Source of the DNA: Strongylocentrotus droebachiensis
Lineage: Eukaryota; Echinodermata; Echinoidea; Camarodonta; Strongylocentrotidae
DNA length: 64,000 bases
Direction: 5' to 3'
NCBI GenBank assembly: GCA_035222895.1
Contig: JAVYIG010001599.1
Coordinates: 248,001 to 312,000, forward strand
The translations under genes were made by a program, and so were the position numbers. The notes under the pieces are model-generated. The model did not search any database, was not told where the DNA came from, and worked only from the letters and a program-made list of their open reading frames with translations. Each line of letters begins with the position of its first letter. Position 1 is the first letter of the stretch. Of the stretch, positions 56,002 through 64,000 are shown one piece after another.

Positions 56002-59000
56002 GGTGAAAGAGAGAGAGATGAACACGAACACAGAGCTGGTATAATATAATACAAATTAAAAATGTAATTGAAACAAGTTATTATATCCTAGTTAGTGGGA
56101 ATCCACTTCAAAGGAATTGATTTACAAAAAAGTAATTTTGAGGCAAAAGAAAAAATACGTTTTCACATTTACAGGCAACATTCATCTTCAATTCACTATT
56201 TTGTGTGTTCTAAAACTTTAAGGTCAGGTTTTCAGCATTAGAGTTCAACAGTTTGATAATTTGTGGCATTGCGCTATTTTTATAAACCTAATGTCGACAG
56301 TGTGGAACTACGGTCTATCTTAGATGTGGAATTGCTTATTCTTCTTCTTCTGTTATACTCCTCAACGTTCCGTAAGGAACCAAGCGAGGAGGATGAGGGG
56401 GTGCGCACTGTGCTTGTTTAGTTCTTATTGCTTGAGTCTTGGTTGCGGAAAAAGTTGGTTGCTTGGAGTTTGAAGGTGTCGATGTTCGTGGTCCTTTGGA
56501 TGTCGGAGGGTAGTGAGTTCCAGTCCTTGATGGTACGTGGAATGTAGGAGTGTTTAAAACAATTGGTGCGGGTGGAGTATTGGATGAAGGAGTTTCCTGA
56601 GGTACGTCTGGTGGCTCGTGTAGCTGGACGCAGGTAGTCCGACACCGGCAGGGCCATGTGCGCCCCCAAGGCTTTGTGCAATATACAGACCCTCGAAACT
56701 TTCCTTCGAATGGAAAGCAAATCCCATCCTAACCCCACCATTAATTTTGTCGCGCTGGTAGTTTGCCTGTAGTCATTGCATACCATTCTGGCTGCCCTTC
56801 TTTGAACCTTGCCAATTTCCTGCGTGTGTTTTTTGGTATATGGGTCCCAGACACTATAACTATATTCTACAATTGGACGGACTAGGGTTGTGTAAGCTAA
56901 GGATTTAGTTTGTTTAGTACATGATATAAGGTTTCTACGGATGAACCCATTGACCTTATTTGCAGATGATGTTATGTTAGAAATATGTTTGTCCTGTACG
57001 GTATGTATTTGTCACACTTGTGTCTTGATAACTTAATTTTTTTATATCAAACTGAAGAAATAAATGGCTCGCGTCGTACTTGTTGCACTCGGTCACTAAA
57101 CTGAAGAAACTTCACATTTGGTATTCGGCGAGAGTCGACAGCCTTGCAAAGAGGCGAGAAACATGGAAAGAGAGAGAGAGATGGGGAAAGCGAGGGCGGG
57201 GAGACAGAGAGAGAAAGGGATAAAGAAAGATTATTGAAAAAAGAGCTAGAAAGAGAGAGATGGAGACTTAGAGAGAGTGTTTGAGATAGAATACACTAGA
57301 AAGAGCGAGAGGGCGAGGAGGGGCGGGGTTACTTACCTTGGCCGATAAGAGAACGGCAAAGCTAGTGAGATGATTACTGCGGCATTGTACCAGGGACGAG
57401 TTTGCAAATACCAGTTCCATACCCATACTCGACCAGACTCCAGAACTGTATACAATGTATCAATTTAATGATCAAATGCAATTACAAATTTAAATGGAAT
57501 CCGAAATATTGTTTGCATCGGGATCAAAAGCATAACTATTACTTTGCTCAAGCAGTGGGAAATGTGTACATAACCAGAATTTTGCATTACCCAAAATAAT
57601 CTTGGTGTCATTAAGTTGAAAAAGGCTTTTCTACCCAATAAAAGAAAAACCAAAGACATTGTGTCAAGGATAACGTTGAAATTGTAGATCTCATGTGTAT
57701 TCTTTTGGGGGTCACACTGTATATCTTTGTAACTCAAGCACAACTGAATCCGAGTTGTTCTGCGTATAGATAAATCTGGATGTAGAAATCAATAAAAATC
57801 GTCCATGTTCGTGTAGTTCGACTTTCCCTCCCTAATATTGGCTTTAATCTACTGTATCAAATCCAATCAATGCTCTGTATCATGGGACGCTCGATCGAAC
57901 ACATCTCAGCACCAGCGCCTCATGTGATTGAGTGCGTAATGAATGTTGATGGATTATGTGGGGTTTTTCATAATGAAAACGAGGATAAACTAGGACGTGA
58001 CCTTTTCAGTGATAATTGATTGAGAATGTAATCACAAATTCGAACCATGGGACTGTTTCAGTCAATTTGAAATGAATGGATCTGATTTCAAACCCCGCCC
58101 CCCCCCCACTCAGTGTTATTTAGGGTACGCATATGCGTGTTCCAAGCGACCCCCCCCCCCTTTCAGCAAAAGTCCGGTGTGTAAAGTCAATACGGGTCGA
58201 CCTTTTTCTTTTGTTATACGGGCTTCGTATCTGCAGCCTGCTTTGACCGGCGGATGAATCTTATAAGAAACGATTATTTTTAAAAGAGAGGAGTCTAGTG
58301 TTCATATGATGAGTTTAAAAGCCCAAAATAAGAAGCATTCCTCTAACAGTTAATGTATTTCACTGCCATGAAGAGCTTAATGGGGGGGGGGGGGGGTCAA
58401 GGAGTGGTTTTTAGGTTGGGAGAAATGAAATTGTCGGGATGTAGGGTTATTTATGGGCGTACTGCAGCTCCTCTAGAGGGTGATTTCCCGGGAAAATACA
58501 ACATCGAAAAAACATTGGACTTACCTTTCGTTAGCGATAAACGCACAATGAATGGCATTTGTTTCGGCCTAAAATAGAAACAAAATTCATTGAAATGTAT
58601 AAAATTTAAGATATAACGGGCAAAGTGATGCCCACTTCAAAGGTTTTTGTAACTTTGATTTAAAAGTGTATTTGCACAAATTGTTCATTTAGTACTTGGT
58701 AAATTAAGGAATGTAGTAGTTGCACAGGAGTTTTGCGGCAAAGAACACATTTGGGCTACACTTTCAGTCGTGAATCAAATGTACAAGGGCAGACACAAAA
58801 CAGTTCTCGAATGTCATGGGATTTCACTGAAAACAGAAGAGTGGCTCATTTATTGCCCTAAAGGCAGTTGGAATGTTTGAGATTTCTAGTAAAATTCGTC
58901 AACATAATTAGAAGATAAAGTTGAGTATTGGCCATGCAATTGTTTTGCGAATAAAGCTTTCCAGTCATCATTGGGAAAGCTTTAAGCCTATGTCGAATGT

Positions 59001-62000
59001 CAACTCACCGTTAGATCCACGGCGAAGTCAATGATCACGGAGCCATTGAGATCAATGCTTGTATTGCCATTCTCGATGTCGATGATCATCACCAAGCTGA
59101 TGACGTGTAGTTGGTTGTCTGAGAAGTCGATGTCGTTTTGCAGGACGTTGGTGGCCCCGCCAACGACGTCGTTTTGGTCCATGGATTCGAAGGTTACTTG
59201 CGCTGAAATGGGAATTGGAAGAACAAAAATTTGACGTATAACCACCGCCATCATTAAAGGTACTATGTCCCTTTTGCAACCAACCTCAAATGCTGTAGAA
59301 CTTTGCAGGAATTATGAATATGTCATGTATGTCCTATCTGTGAAATTCAAACGTTAGCAGTGTCCTCATATTCAAATTATGCAAGGAAACCCGTTTACTT
59401 GCTAGACTTCACTGTCAGACACTATTGAGTGTCTGACTGGCTTTTTCTTCTTTGGTAATAACATACATGAAAAGAGTTGTTAAGGGTACATGAGCATTTG
59501 TCTACATCAACAACCCACTTCTTGTGATGGCCAAGATTAAACTGATTGAATCTTTGAGCAGCATAAAACATATGACCATTCGGTACAATTGTCTGAAAAT
59601 CAAGACTATTACTTTTGGGCTCTATAGCCCTAAAGTCGATTTGACAACTAATAGTCGTTATTTTCCCACTTGAAGACATTTTCAAGCCCCAACTTTTTTA
59701 GGGAAGTTCTAAATTAGTATTATCTTTCAAATGCAGTTGGAATTTAACTTTTTCATTTTTTGGGCTTGCAAATGGGACATAGTACCTTTAAAGTGAACCA
59801 ATCATCTAAAAATAATTTATGTTCGGCTAGAATGTATAAAATCATTCGGCATTCAGTATGTCATGTTCTAGCGCATCGTACTATAAAGCGCATGGTGTCT
59901 GGTTCGAATCCCTCTAATTAAGATATTAATGTCTTGTGGCAAATAATTTGCCTCTCTCCATCCAACCTATGTGAAGTAAATGTGTACCCGGTAAAAGAAA
60001 AATCCTTCCTTGCTTGAGCGCCTTGTTAGGGTTGCCAGGCTAAAGCAATATAATATTATTACTGATTAGGCTATCCGGGGTAATGACACCATGTCATTAT
60101 TCTAATAATCTGGATGTATATAGCGCTTGATACGAAATACCGTCTCTAAGCGTTTTACATAAATTATTTTTAACCCGGTCATCAGATTCATTCACGCACA
60201 ATTTACAGCACCTCTACCCCCTGGGGAGTATTCCCATCATATACAGCGTGTCCACACACAAAACAATTTATCCCGAAACTCTATAACGATACGTCGTATA
60301 AAGAATCATCATATAAATTCCAGGATGTCCACACACAAGAAACGTCGTCACTAAAGAATCATCGTATAAATTCCAGGGTGTCCACACACACAAAAAAGTT
60401 ATCCCGAAACTCTATAACGAAACGTCGTATAGGTGCACAGTTTGCTACTGCGCAGTCGGAACCGAAACCGAAACACATGTGAAGCACTAGTACTAGTATT
60501 TGCATTGACTGTGCCACTGGAACAATGCTTGCAGTATATTTATGTATAATCAGCTGGCTGCGCAGCGGTCAGCTGGAAGCAGAAATGAGAGCTCATATCT
60601 CCTTTCGCTCGAGGTCACGTTAAGCCCCGCCCAGTTAGACTAGTTCCGTCCACACACAAAATGTCCGTGATTCTTTATCGAGTTTCAGTTCGAAACGATG
60701 CCCAAACCTGCGTTTCGTTAGACTAGTTTCGTTATACGACGTATCGTTAGTGAGCGTCCACACCTACAATTTTGGTCGTAAAACTATCGCGAAACGGTAT
60801 CACTATCGCGAAACGGTATAGCTAATCATGACTAGTCACTGAAAATGTTGTGTGTGGACAGGGGGATAGTCACCGTTAAGGCATAGGACAATTACCAGAC
60901 CCCCATTTCTCGCCTGGGTATGGAGTGGCAAATGTAGATTAATGCCTTCCGAAAGGACATTTGTGCCGTGGCGGGGATCGAACCCACAATCTTTGCATTT
61001 CAAATCATCTGCGTAAGCCAGTCGACTACTACACCTCTACCTCTTGTTATCTCAAGGAATTTGATGATTTTCCCTGATTTATATGGTGGGAGAGGAAATA
61101 TATTAATGAGAAGTATCCTTGCTTAGAAAATATTCAGTTAGTGAGCATTCTGTCCCATTCTATTTCATTCTAGAATGAAAATATCTCTCTATATGACCAA
61201 TTAAGAATGTGTGTGATTCCACGAAAACCACGAGCGTTTCTTGAAGAATAATTAAAGTTGTTTTATTTCGGGGGGGGGGGGGAGGGGGTGGGCGTTTGTC
61301 CTAGTATTCATTTTCTACACTTACCCCTAAGGCTCCTCTTAAACTAACATGGCATGACTGGACAGAACAATTGATAAACGAACATCATGAAATTTTAATG
61401 CTTTGGTGACATAAACACAGTACGGGGCACATTGTACGTCGTTGCTCTATTTTGCGATTTTTGTTGTCGTAGACATTTCATCAAGTTGAGCTACAGCAGC
61501 ATAATGATTACCAAATCTGAATGGAATGACCATATAAATTCATCCACCGGCGCCCATTAAATTATTAAATTATTATGATTGCAATCAGGGCAATTCAACA
61601 TTGAGTCTGAATAATCAATATATGTGTCAAACACAAATAGGTCTACGCGATATTTGATTAGGTATTTTTCAACAGCAATACCTTACTGAAACAAATATTT
61701 CCCACTGTGTGCCTTTGTACCTTCTTTGATTATTATAGTACATGTCGTCGCCGTTTTCACGAACCGGCACAGCCCAACGCGCAACGAAATAAGTACATTC
61801 TGAGAAAAACGCGTTTTACGTTTAGCCCGTTTTGAATTCGCCAGAAACATGCCTTATGTCAAATTTTATATCACAAAATACATATCAATGAAAGGAAAAT
61901 ATTCTGTATTTTCTATACATTCCATTTGTTAAGCATAATGACAATTACTATTAATATTACGAAGCTTTGGAGTCTCGTGCCGGTTCGTGAAAATATTATT

Positions 62001-64000
62001 TTGCTGTTTACGTAGCAAAAATATTTTCACGAACCGGCACAAGCCACTGTGTCGTTTTTCCTATGTAACTTTACGCGCAAGACAAAAGCGCTCGCGCTGT
62101 CTTAGCGCGTATTTTATTTTCACGAACCGGCACAACCGCCTGTGTCGCGTCGTCTAGGTCTTGTAAGCGCAAAGATATTTTCACGAACCGGCACAGCCCA
62201 TTGACTTATAACGGCGCGTGCCGGTTCGTGAAAATATGAATCGTGCTTTTTGGCTCGTGTGTCGTTTTTGTCATTTGTGTAACCATGGATATCTCAAAAA
62301 CTAAAGCGTTTTGGATGCTGAAATTTGGTGAGATGAAAGATTGTTGATAACTTATGCTAAAAATGCAAAAAAAATAAAAACAACTACATTTTGAAGGGAT
62401 TTCGGTGGCTTGTGCCGGTTTGTGAAAACGGCGACGATGTATTGATAATAACAACAACGATACTAATGATTTTGTTTAATAGTTTTAGTAGTTATAGTAG
62501 TAGTAGTCTTGTTGTGTACCCCGTGAAGCCTCGTGAAAGACAAATTGTTCTTCACCCTGAGGCCCCTGCAATTATTGTTACCGCAGCAATAGTAAAATAG
62601 AGGCAAATATAGATTAAAGCCCTTGCTAATGACGTTATAGCTGCGACAAAGATTCGAACCCTGAAACTTGCGATTCCCGATTCAGGCGTTTAACCACTAG
62701 ACAACAATCCTTCCGCTCTCGGAAACGATTCCACTTACCATCGGCCGTATTAAGCGAGTCGGATACGATGATGAATGTGGCACCACATGATTCAAATCCA
62801 AGCGATGTTCCTGCTACGAAGCCCTTTGTCATCTGAGGGCAACCTATTAGGTGAATTTAAAAAAGAAACTATTTCTCTAACTTGGGGAAAGTCATTACAA
62901 AATATATAGCAATATGATATATTGCATAACTCCTCTTTAGGCGCCAACTCGTGAAAAAAGCTCACCAGCTCATGCAATTCAACTTTTCCACTCAAGGCCT
63001 TTCAATGTTATACTAATATTTTTTTGTTCGATTCTATTTCTGCATTTGTGTGTAATATAACGTCTAGGTACATGTATATAATTAACATAAGTTAAAATAT
63101 ATATCTAATCATATCATGATATAAATCAATTTGATACTTATACCATTTGAAAAAAACATAGTTGACACATCATTTACAAATTCAAAAATGCAGGAGAGCA
63201 CCATCTTAAGCTAGAGCTTGAATGTGATGACGGCCTCAGGAAAGGAACCTATATGGGCGACTAAACCTATAATATATACATATAATTAGAAATATATTAA
63301 TCATGAAAGCCCTCTAGACATGAAAATTAACCGATTCTCGCGATGTCAAAAGAAAGATTGGTCAGTGGTATTATCAAGAAATTGTATTATTTTTCGATGA
63401 AATGAATCGAACAAAACTACAGTTTCTTACCCCGTGATTCCGCTGTGGATCCTGGTGTACTTGCGCTTGATGATTCGCCGTATCTCTGTTAAGCAGAAGG
63501 AGAACATTAATTTGCCTTTTAAGAAACAAACAAACATCCAAGCATAAACACCTTCCCCGAAAAGAGAATCCATTCAGTTTGTGCAATTTGTTACATTTCC
63601 TATATGTCAATTCATATCAATTCATTTCATTTCAAATTATTTCTTTTATTCAGTTCTGATACAAAATCATACGAATAAACATCAACATATTTTAAACAGA
63701 AACGGCCAGAGCTCCAAAATAAGCGAAGCTTCATGCCTTGTGGGCCCTGAAGATCAAATACACAATTAGGGGGTCCCTGGCGATGCAAAAGCACAACAAG
63801 GAGAAGAGAAGAATGAGACTTAAAAGTGATTGGGTCAGACAGTGAGAGGGTGAGGGGGAGGAGGGAGGGGGTGAACTGAGAAAGAGTTCAGTTATACATT
63901 CAGCCTAAGTATAATTATTGCAAATATGTTTTATACAACGGTGCTAAATATTAGCGTGGGGGAGTTATCCGTTATCGAGCGTTCCTTGCAGATATTTACA
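46995..64000 (-). CDS. Copy C: adhesion GPCR, 3' complete, 5' cut by window edge (14 exons)
   Basis: Exons in transcript order: 63431-63485, 62739-62843, 59009-59202, 58525-58568, 57337-57445, 54572-54678, 54092-54194, 53036-53171, 51277-51343, 50475-50541, 49854-49939, 49116-49251, 47858-47899, 46995-47096. All borders are GT-AG, phases fit, and the sum is 1353 nt or 451 codons with stop. Parts: Ser/Thr linker, membrane-proximal segment, GAIN-like segment, GPS, TM1-TM7, basic tail ending TSTF. No disruption is visible, so this copy looks functional. The mucin stalk and Cys modules known from copy B should follow right of the window. By family: a cell-surface receptor with autoproteolysis at H-L|T and G-protein signalling; ligand unknown. 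It is a tandem, same-strand paralog of copy B, about 12 kb apart. Confidence 0.9.
47858..47899 (-). CDS. Copy C exon: TM7
   Basis: ttttttag| and |gtaagt; 42 nt, phase 0 to 0, GVCILIFHCLQVPV, same residues as copy A. Confidence 0.88.
47990..48090 (+). repeat. Old tRNA-derived SINE remnant
   Basis: TGGTCTCGTAATCCAGCGAC followed by CCGGGTTCGAAACC. Ortholog-like partner of 5030-5140 in copy A, hence older than the receptor duplication. Confidence 0.5.
49116..49251 (-). CDS. Copy C exon: TM6 and extracellular loop 3
   Basis: gttag| and |gtatgt; 136 nt, phase 2 to 0. ALLILLPILGLTWFSGAVTS then ITTSDNVIFFQYLFTISFGL-Q. Confidence 0.92.
49663..49801. mobile_element. MITE relic in TM5-TM6 intron of copy C
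   Basis: Shares GTCGACATTGTCGGGACATT and TACGTAAATCTGAAG with 4425-4625. An adjacent 16-bp C tract at 49627 has no equivalent in copy A. Confidence 0.5.
49854..49939 (-). CDS. Copy C exon: TM5 and intracellular loop 3
   Basis: ttgcag| and |gtaagt; 86 nt, phase 0 to 2. FNSMILFFVMKSFMALKANA then KKDELDKI-K. Confidence 0.9.
50475..50541 (-). CDS. Copy C exon: extracellular loop 2
   Basis: tacag| and |gtatgt; 67 nt, phase 2 to 0. CWLRHDDYTIYVFVGCVFAV then LL. Confidence 0.88.
51277..51343 (-). CDS. Copy C exon: TM4
   Basis: ctttag| and |gtaagt; 67 nt, phase 1 to 2. GSLVVVGVSFGVLYDGYGTT plus K. On this strand it is followed by the loop-2 exon at 50475-50541, the arrangement that copy B has lost. 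Confidence 0.9.
53036..53171 (-). CDS. Copy C exon: TM3 to start of TM4
   Basis: tgcaag| and |gtaggt; 136 nt, phase 0 to 1. TIAVTLHYLFTSALAWTMIE then GVFLYRTTAVGFKPLHIGW. Confidence 0.88.
54092..54194 (-). CDS. Copy C exon: TM2
   Basis: gaacag| and |gtaagt; 103 nt, phase 2 to 0. TWKLLKIQIHMNLAISTAFG then QLLFMTMAEMTWNV. A 17-bp G tract lies 15-30 bases downstream of the donor. Confidence 0.88.
54572..54678 (-). CDS. Copy C exon: TM1
   Basis: ttgcag| and |gtaagt; 107 nt, phase 0 to 2. Protein identical to the copy B exon. Confidence 0.88.
54851..55210 (+). mobile_element. Full-length tRNA-derived SINE, plus orientation
   Basis: tRNA-like head GTCGTGGTCGAGTGGATAAG (A box) and GTCCGCGGTTCAAGTCCC (B box), body with ATGTCCTTTGGCAAGACATT and GGGTACCCGGTAGG, second half with TGGAATGCTCCCCAGGGAGT and ATCCGATGACCGGGG, 3' end GTAAAGCGCTGTGATACACA..AGCGCTATATAAATGCCAAT and (ATT)n. 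The 3' end resembles tails shared with L2/CR1-type LINEs. Absent from copy B at the same intron position, so inserted after duplication. Confidence 0.9.
55211..55765. other. GPS-TM1 intron of copy C
   Basis: Aligned with copy B 16990-17360 and 18730-18900. A single CTATCAC near 55595 is the empty site of the 1355-bp element of copy B. Confidence 0.6.
55766..56285 (-). mobile_element. LINE-like 3' end with 8-bp target duplication
   Basis: The insert 55774-56277 is flanked by TTTTATAA. On the minus strand it ends ..GAATAAATACCTTACCTTAC-type tail, as in retroposons ending in a short tandem tail. A GAGA tract occupies 55970-56020. Copy B has the empty site (..TTTTATAA.. near 18895). No protein motif remains. 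Confidence 0.72.
56340..56993 (-). mobile_element. 5'-truncated LINE, reverse-transcriptase C-terminus
   Basis: The minus-strand frame reads through SLAYTTLVRPIVEYSYSVWD, KVQRRAARMVCNDYR, CILHKALGAHMALPVSDYL, and SYIPRTIKDWNSLPSDIQ, ending at a stop near 56418, followed by a 3' part and an (AAG)n-like tail. YxxLVRPxxEY-x-x-x-VWdP..VQRRAaR and the final W-N-x-L-P are typical for the C-terminus of CR1/L2-like non-LTR ORF2. The catalytic part is missing. Copy B has the empty site near 19158. Confidence 0.88.
57337..57445 (-). CDS. Copy C exon: GPS motif
   Basis: gtatacag| and |gtaagt; 109 nt, phase 2 to 0. SGVWSSMGMELVFANSSL then VQCRSNHLTSFAVLLSAK. Same H-L-T cleavage site and same two cysteine losses as copy B. 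Confidence 0.92.
58525..58568 (-). CDS. Copy C exon: first half of GPS
   Basis: ttttag| and |gtaagt; 44 nt, phase 0 to 2. AETNAIHCAFIANE-R; Cys followed by A-F as in the first GPS cysteine position. Confidence 0.85.
59009..59202 (-). CDS. Copy C exon: GAIN-like segment
   Basis: tttcag| and |gtgagt; 194 nt, phase 1 to 0. QVTFESMDQNDVVGGATNVL, later GSVIIDFAVDLT. Clear paralog of 26015-26208. Confidence 0.88.
59254..59791. mobile_element. 530-bp MITE inserted at TTAA
   Basis: The element is 59258-59787: left AGGTACTATGTCCCTTTTGC, inverted right AGGTACTATGTCCCATTTGC, flanked on both sides by TTAA. Copy B has no insertion in the matching place near 26258. The TTAA target is typical of piggyBac- or Kolobok-type transposases; which one is not decidable. 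Confidence 0.88.
59870..60065 (+). mobile_element. tRNA-derived SINE, plus orientation, diverged
   Basis: Head with TGGTTCGAATCCC (B box), then AATGTCTTGTGGCAAATAAT, TGTACCCGGTAAAAG and GAGCGCCTTGTTAGGGTTGCC. Ends in AATATTATTACTG. Confidence 0.7.
60090..61045 (-). mobile_element. SINE split by a TIR element
   Basis: 60095-60243 (minus: TGGGAATACTCCCCAGGG, AATCTGATGACCGGGTTA, AGCGCTATATACATCC) is the 3' half, and 60870-61045 (minus: GGTAGAGGTGTAGTAGTCGA, GGGTTCGATCCC, AATGTCCTTTCGGAAGGCAT) is the 5' half of one SINE in minus orientation. The 60249-60860 element sits inside it. Confidence 0.82.
60244..60869. mobile_element. GTCCACACACA element, copy 2 (inside a SINE)
   Basis: TIR core TGTCCACACACAA at 60249, inverted end to 60860. 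About 612 bp, very similar to 18027-18654 apart from a few small indels. ATA occurs on both outer sides and may be a 3-bp target duplication. Confidence 0.82.
61046..61740. other. Intron, non-coding
   Basis: G tract at 61271-61282; otherwise AT-rich with no exon or recognised repeat. Confidence 0.5.
61741..62441. mobile_element. TIR element with seven scattered copies of its terminal motif
   Basis: Ends TCGTCGCCGTTTTCACGAAC and, inverted, TCGTCGCCGTTTTCACAAAC, followed by CGGCACA. The motif TTTTCACGAACCGGCACA is present at 61754, 62024, 62117 and 62178 on plus and at 61977, 62218 and 62411 on minus. 61977-62041 forms a perfect-ended hairpin. No coding capacity. Not present in copy B. Confidence 0.8.
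62540..62720 (-). mobile_element. tRNA-derived SINE remnant next to exon
   Basis: Minus strand: TTGTCTAGTGGTTAAACGCC, then TTCAGGGTTCGAATC, an A/B box pair with tRNA-like spacing. A shortened form is at 26914-26945 of copy B (CCACTAGACCACGATCC), so it predates the duplication. Confidence 0.65.
62739..62843 (-). CDS. Copy C exon: membrane-proximal segment
   Basis: taatag| and |gtaagt; 105 nt, phase 1 to 1. CPQMTKGFVAGTSLGFESCG then ATFIIVSDSLNTADG. Confidence 0.82.
63431..63485 (-). CDS. Copy C exon: Ser/Thr linker (most 5' in window)
   Basis: aacag| and |gtaaga; 55 nt, phase 0 to 1. RYGESSSASTPGSTAESR-G. The next upstream exon, matching 28657-28817, is expected just beyond 64000. Confidence 0.78.

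Overview
This is a eukaryotic, metazoan window: long introns with GT-AG borders, AT-rich, crowded with microsatellites, minisatellites, SINEs and terminal-inverted-repeat (TIR) elements. The style (adhesion GPCRs with mucin stalks, tRNA-headed SINEs, and a foldback element with tandem-repeat termini like the TU elements known from sea urchins) suggests an echinoderm, most likely a sea urchin. That placement is inference, not proof.

The protein-coding content I can support is one family: paralogous adhesion G-protein-coupled receptors (family B2). Copy C lies on the minus strand from 46995 to the right edge (14 exons, 3' end complete, 5' end outside the window). Copy B lies on the minus strand from about 34552 down to 6535 (15 exons: two extracellular modules, a Thr-rich mucin stalk, the membrane-proximal GAIN/GPS region, TM1-TM4). 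Its remaining five exons (extracellular loop 2, TM5, TM6, TM7, tail) are on the PLUS strand at 3806-5836 (copy A). All exon phases match across every junction, and B plus A add up to 3273 nt, a whole number of codons. B and A are therefore best read as one gene whose 3' part (3519-5810) has been inverted. The inverted block has the same 423-bp sequence in the same orientation at both breakpoints (3096-3518 and 5811-6233). This is the most unusual thing in the window, and could be a real rearrangement or an assembly problem.

Because B/A and C are paralogs with alignable introns, C shows where B was before later insertions and the reverse. Using this I place a 1355-bp TIR element with a 7-bp target duplication (17368-18722, carrying a second nested element), a foldback element (8333-10659), a TIR element filled with GGTCCG satellite, several MITEs, a SINE and two LINE fragments, many with visible target duplications. 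The intron between TM3 and TM2 of copy B has grown from about 0.9 kb to 7.5 kb, mostly by minisatellites.

Layout: 1-3095 repeats; 3096-6233 inverted cassette with its flanking repeats; 6234-34552 rest of gene B; 34553-46994 intergenic, AT-rich, with tandem repeats, LINE scraps and a 2-kb TIR element; 46995-64000 gene C. I see no rRNA, no convincing functional tRNA, no CRISPR, and no identifiable promoter.
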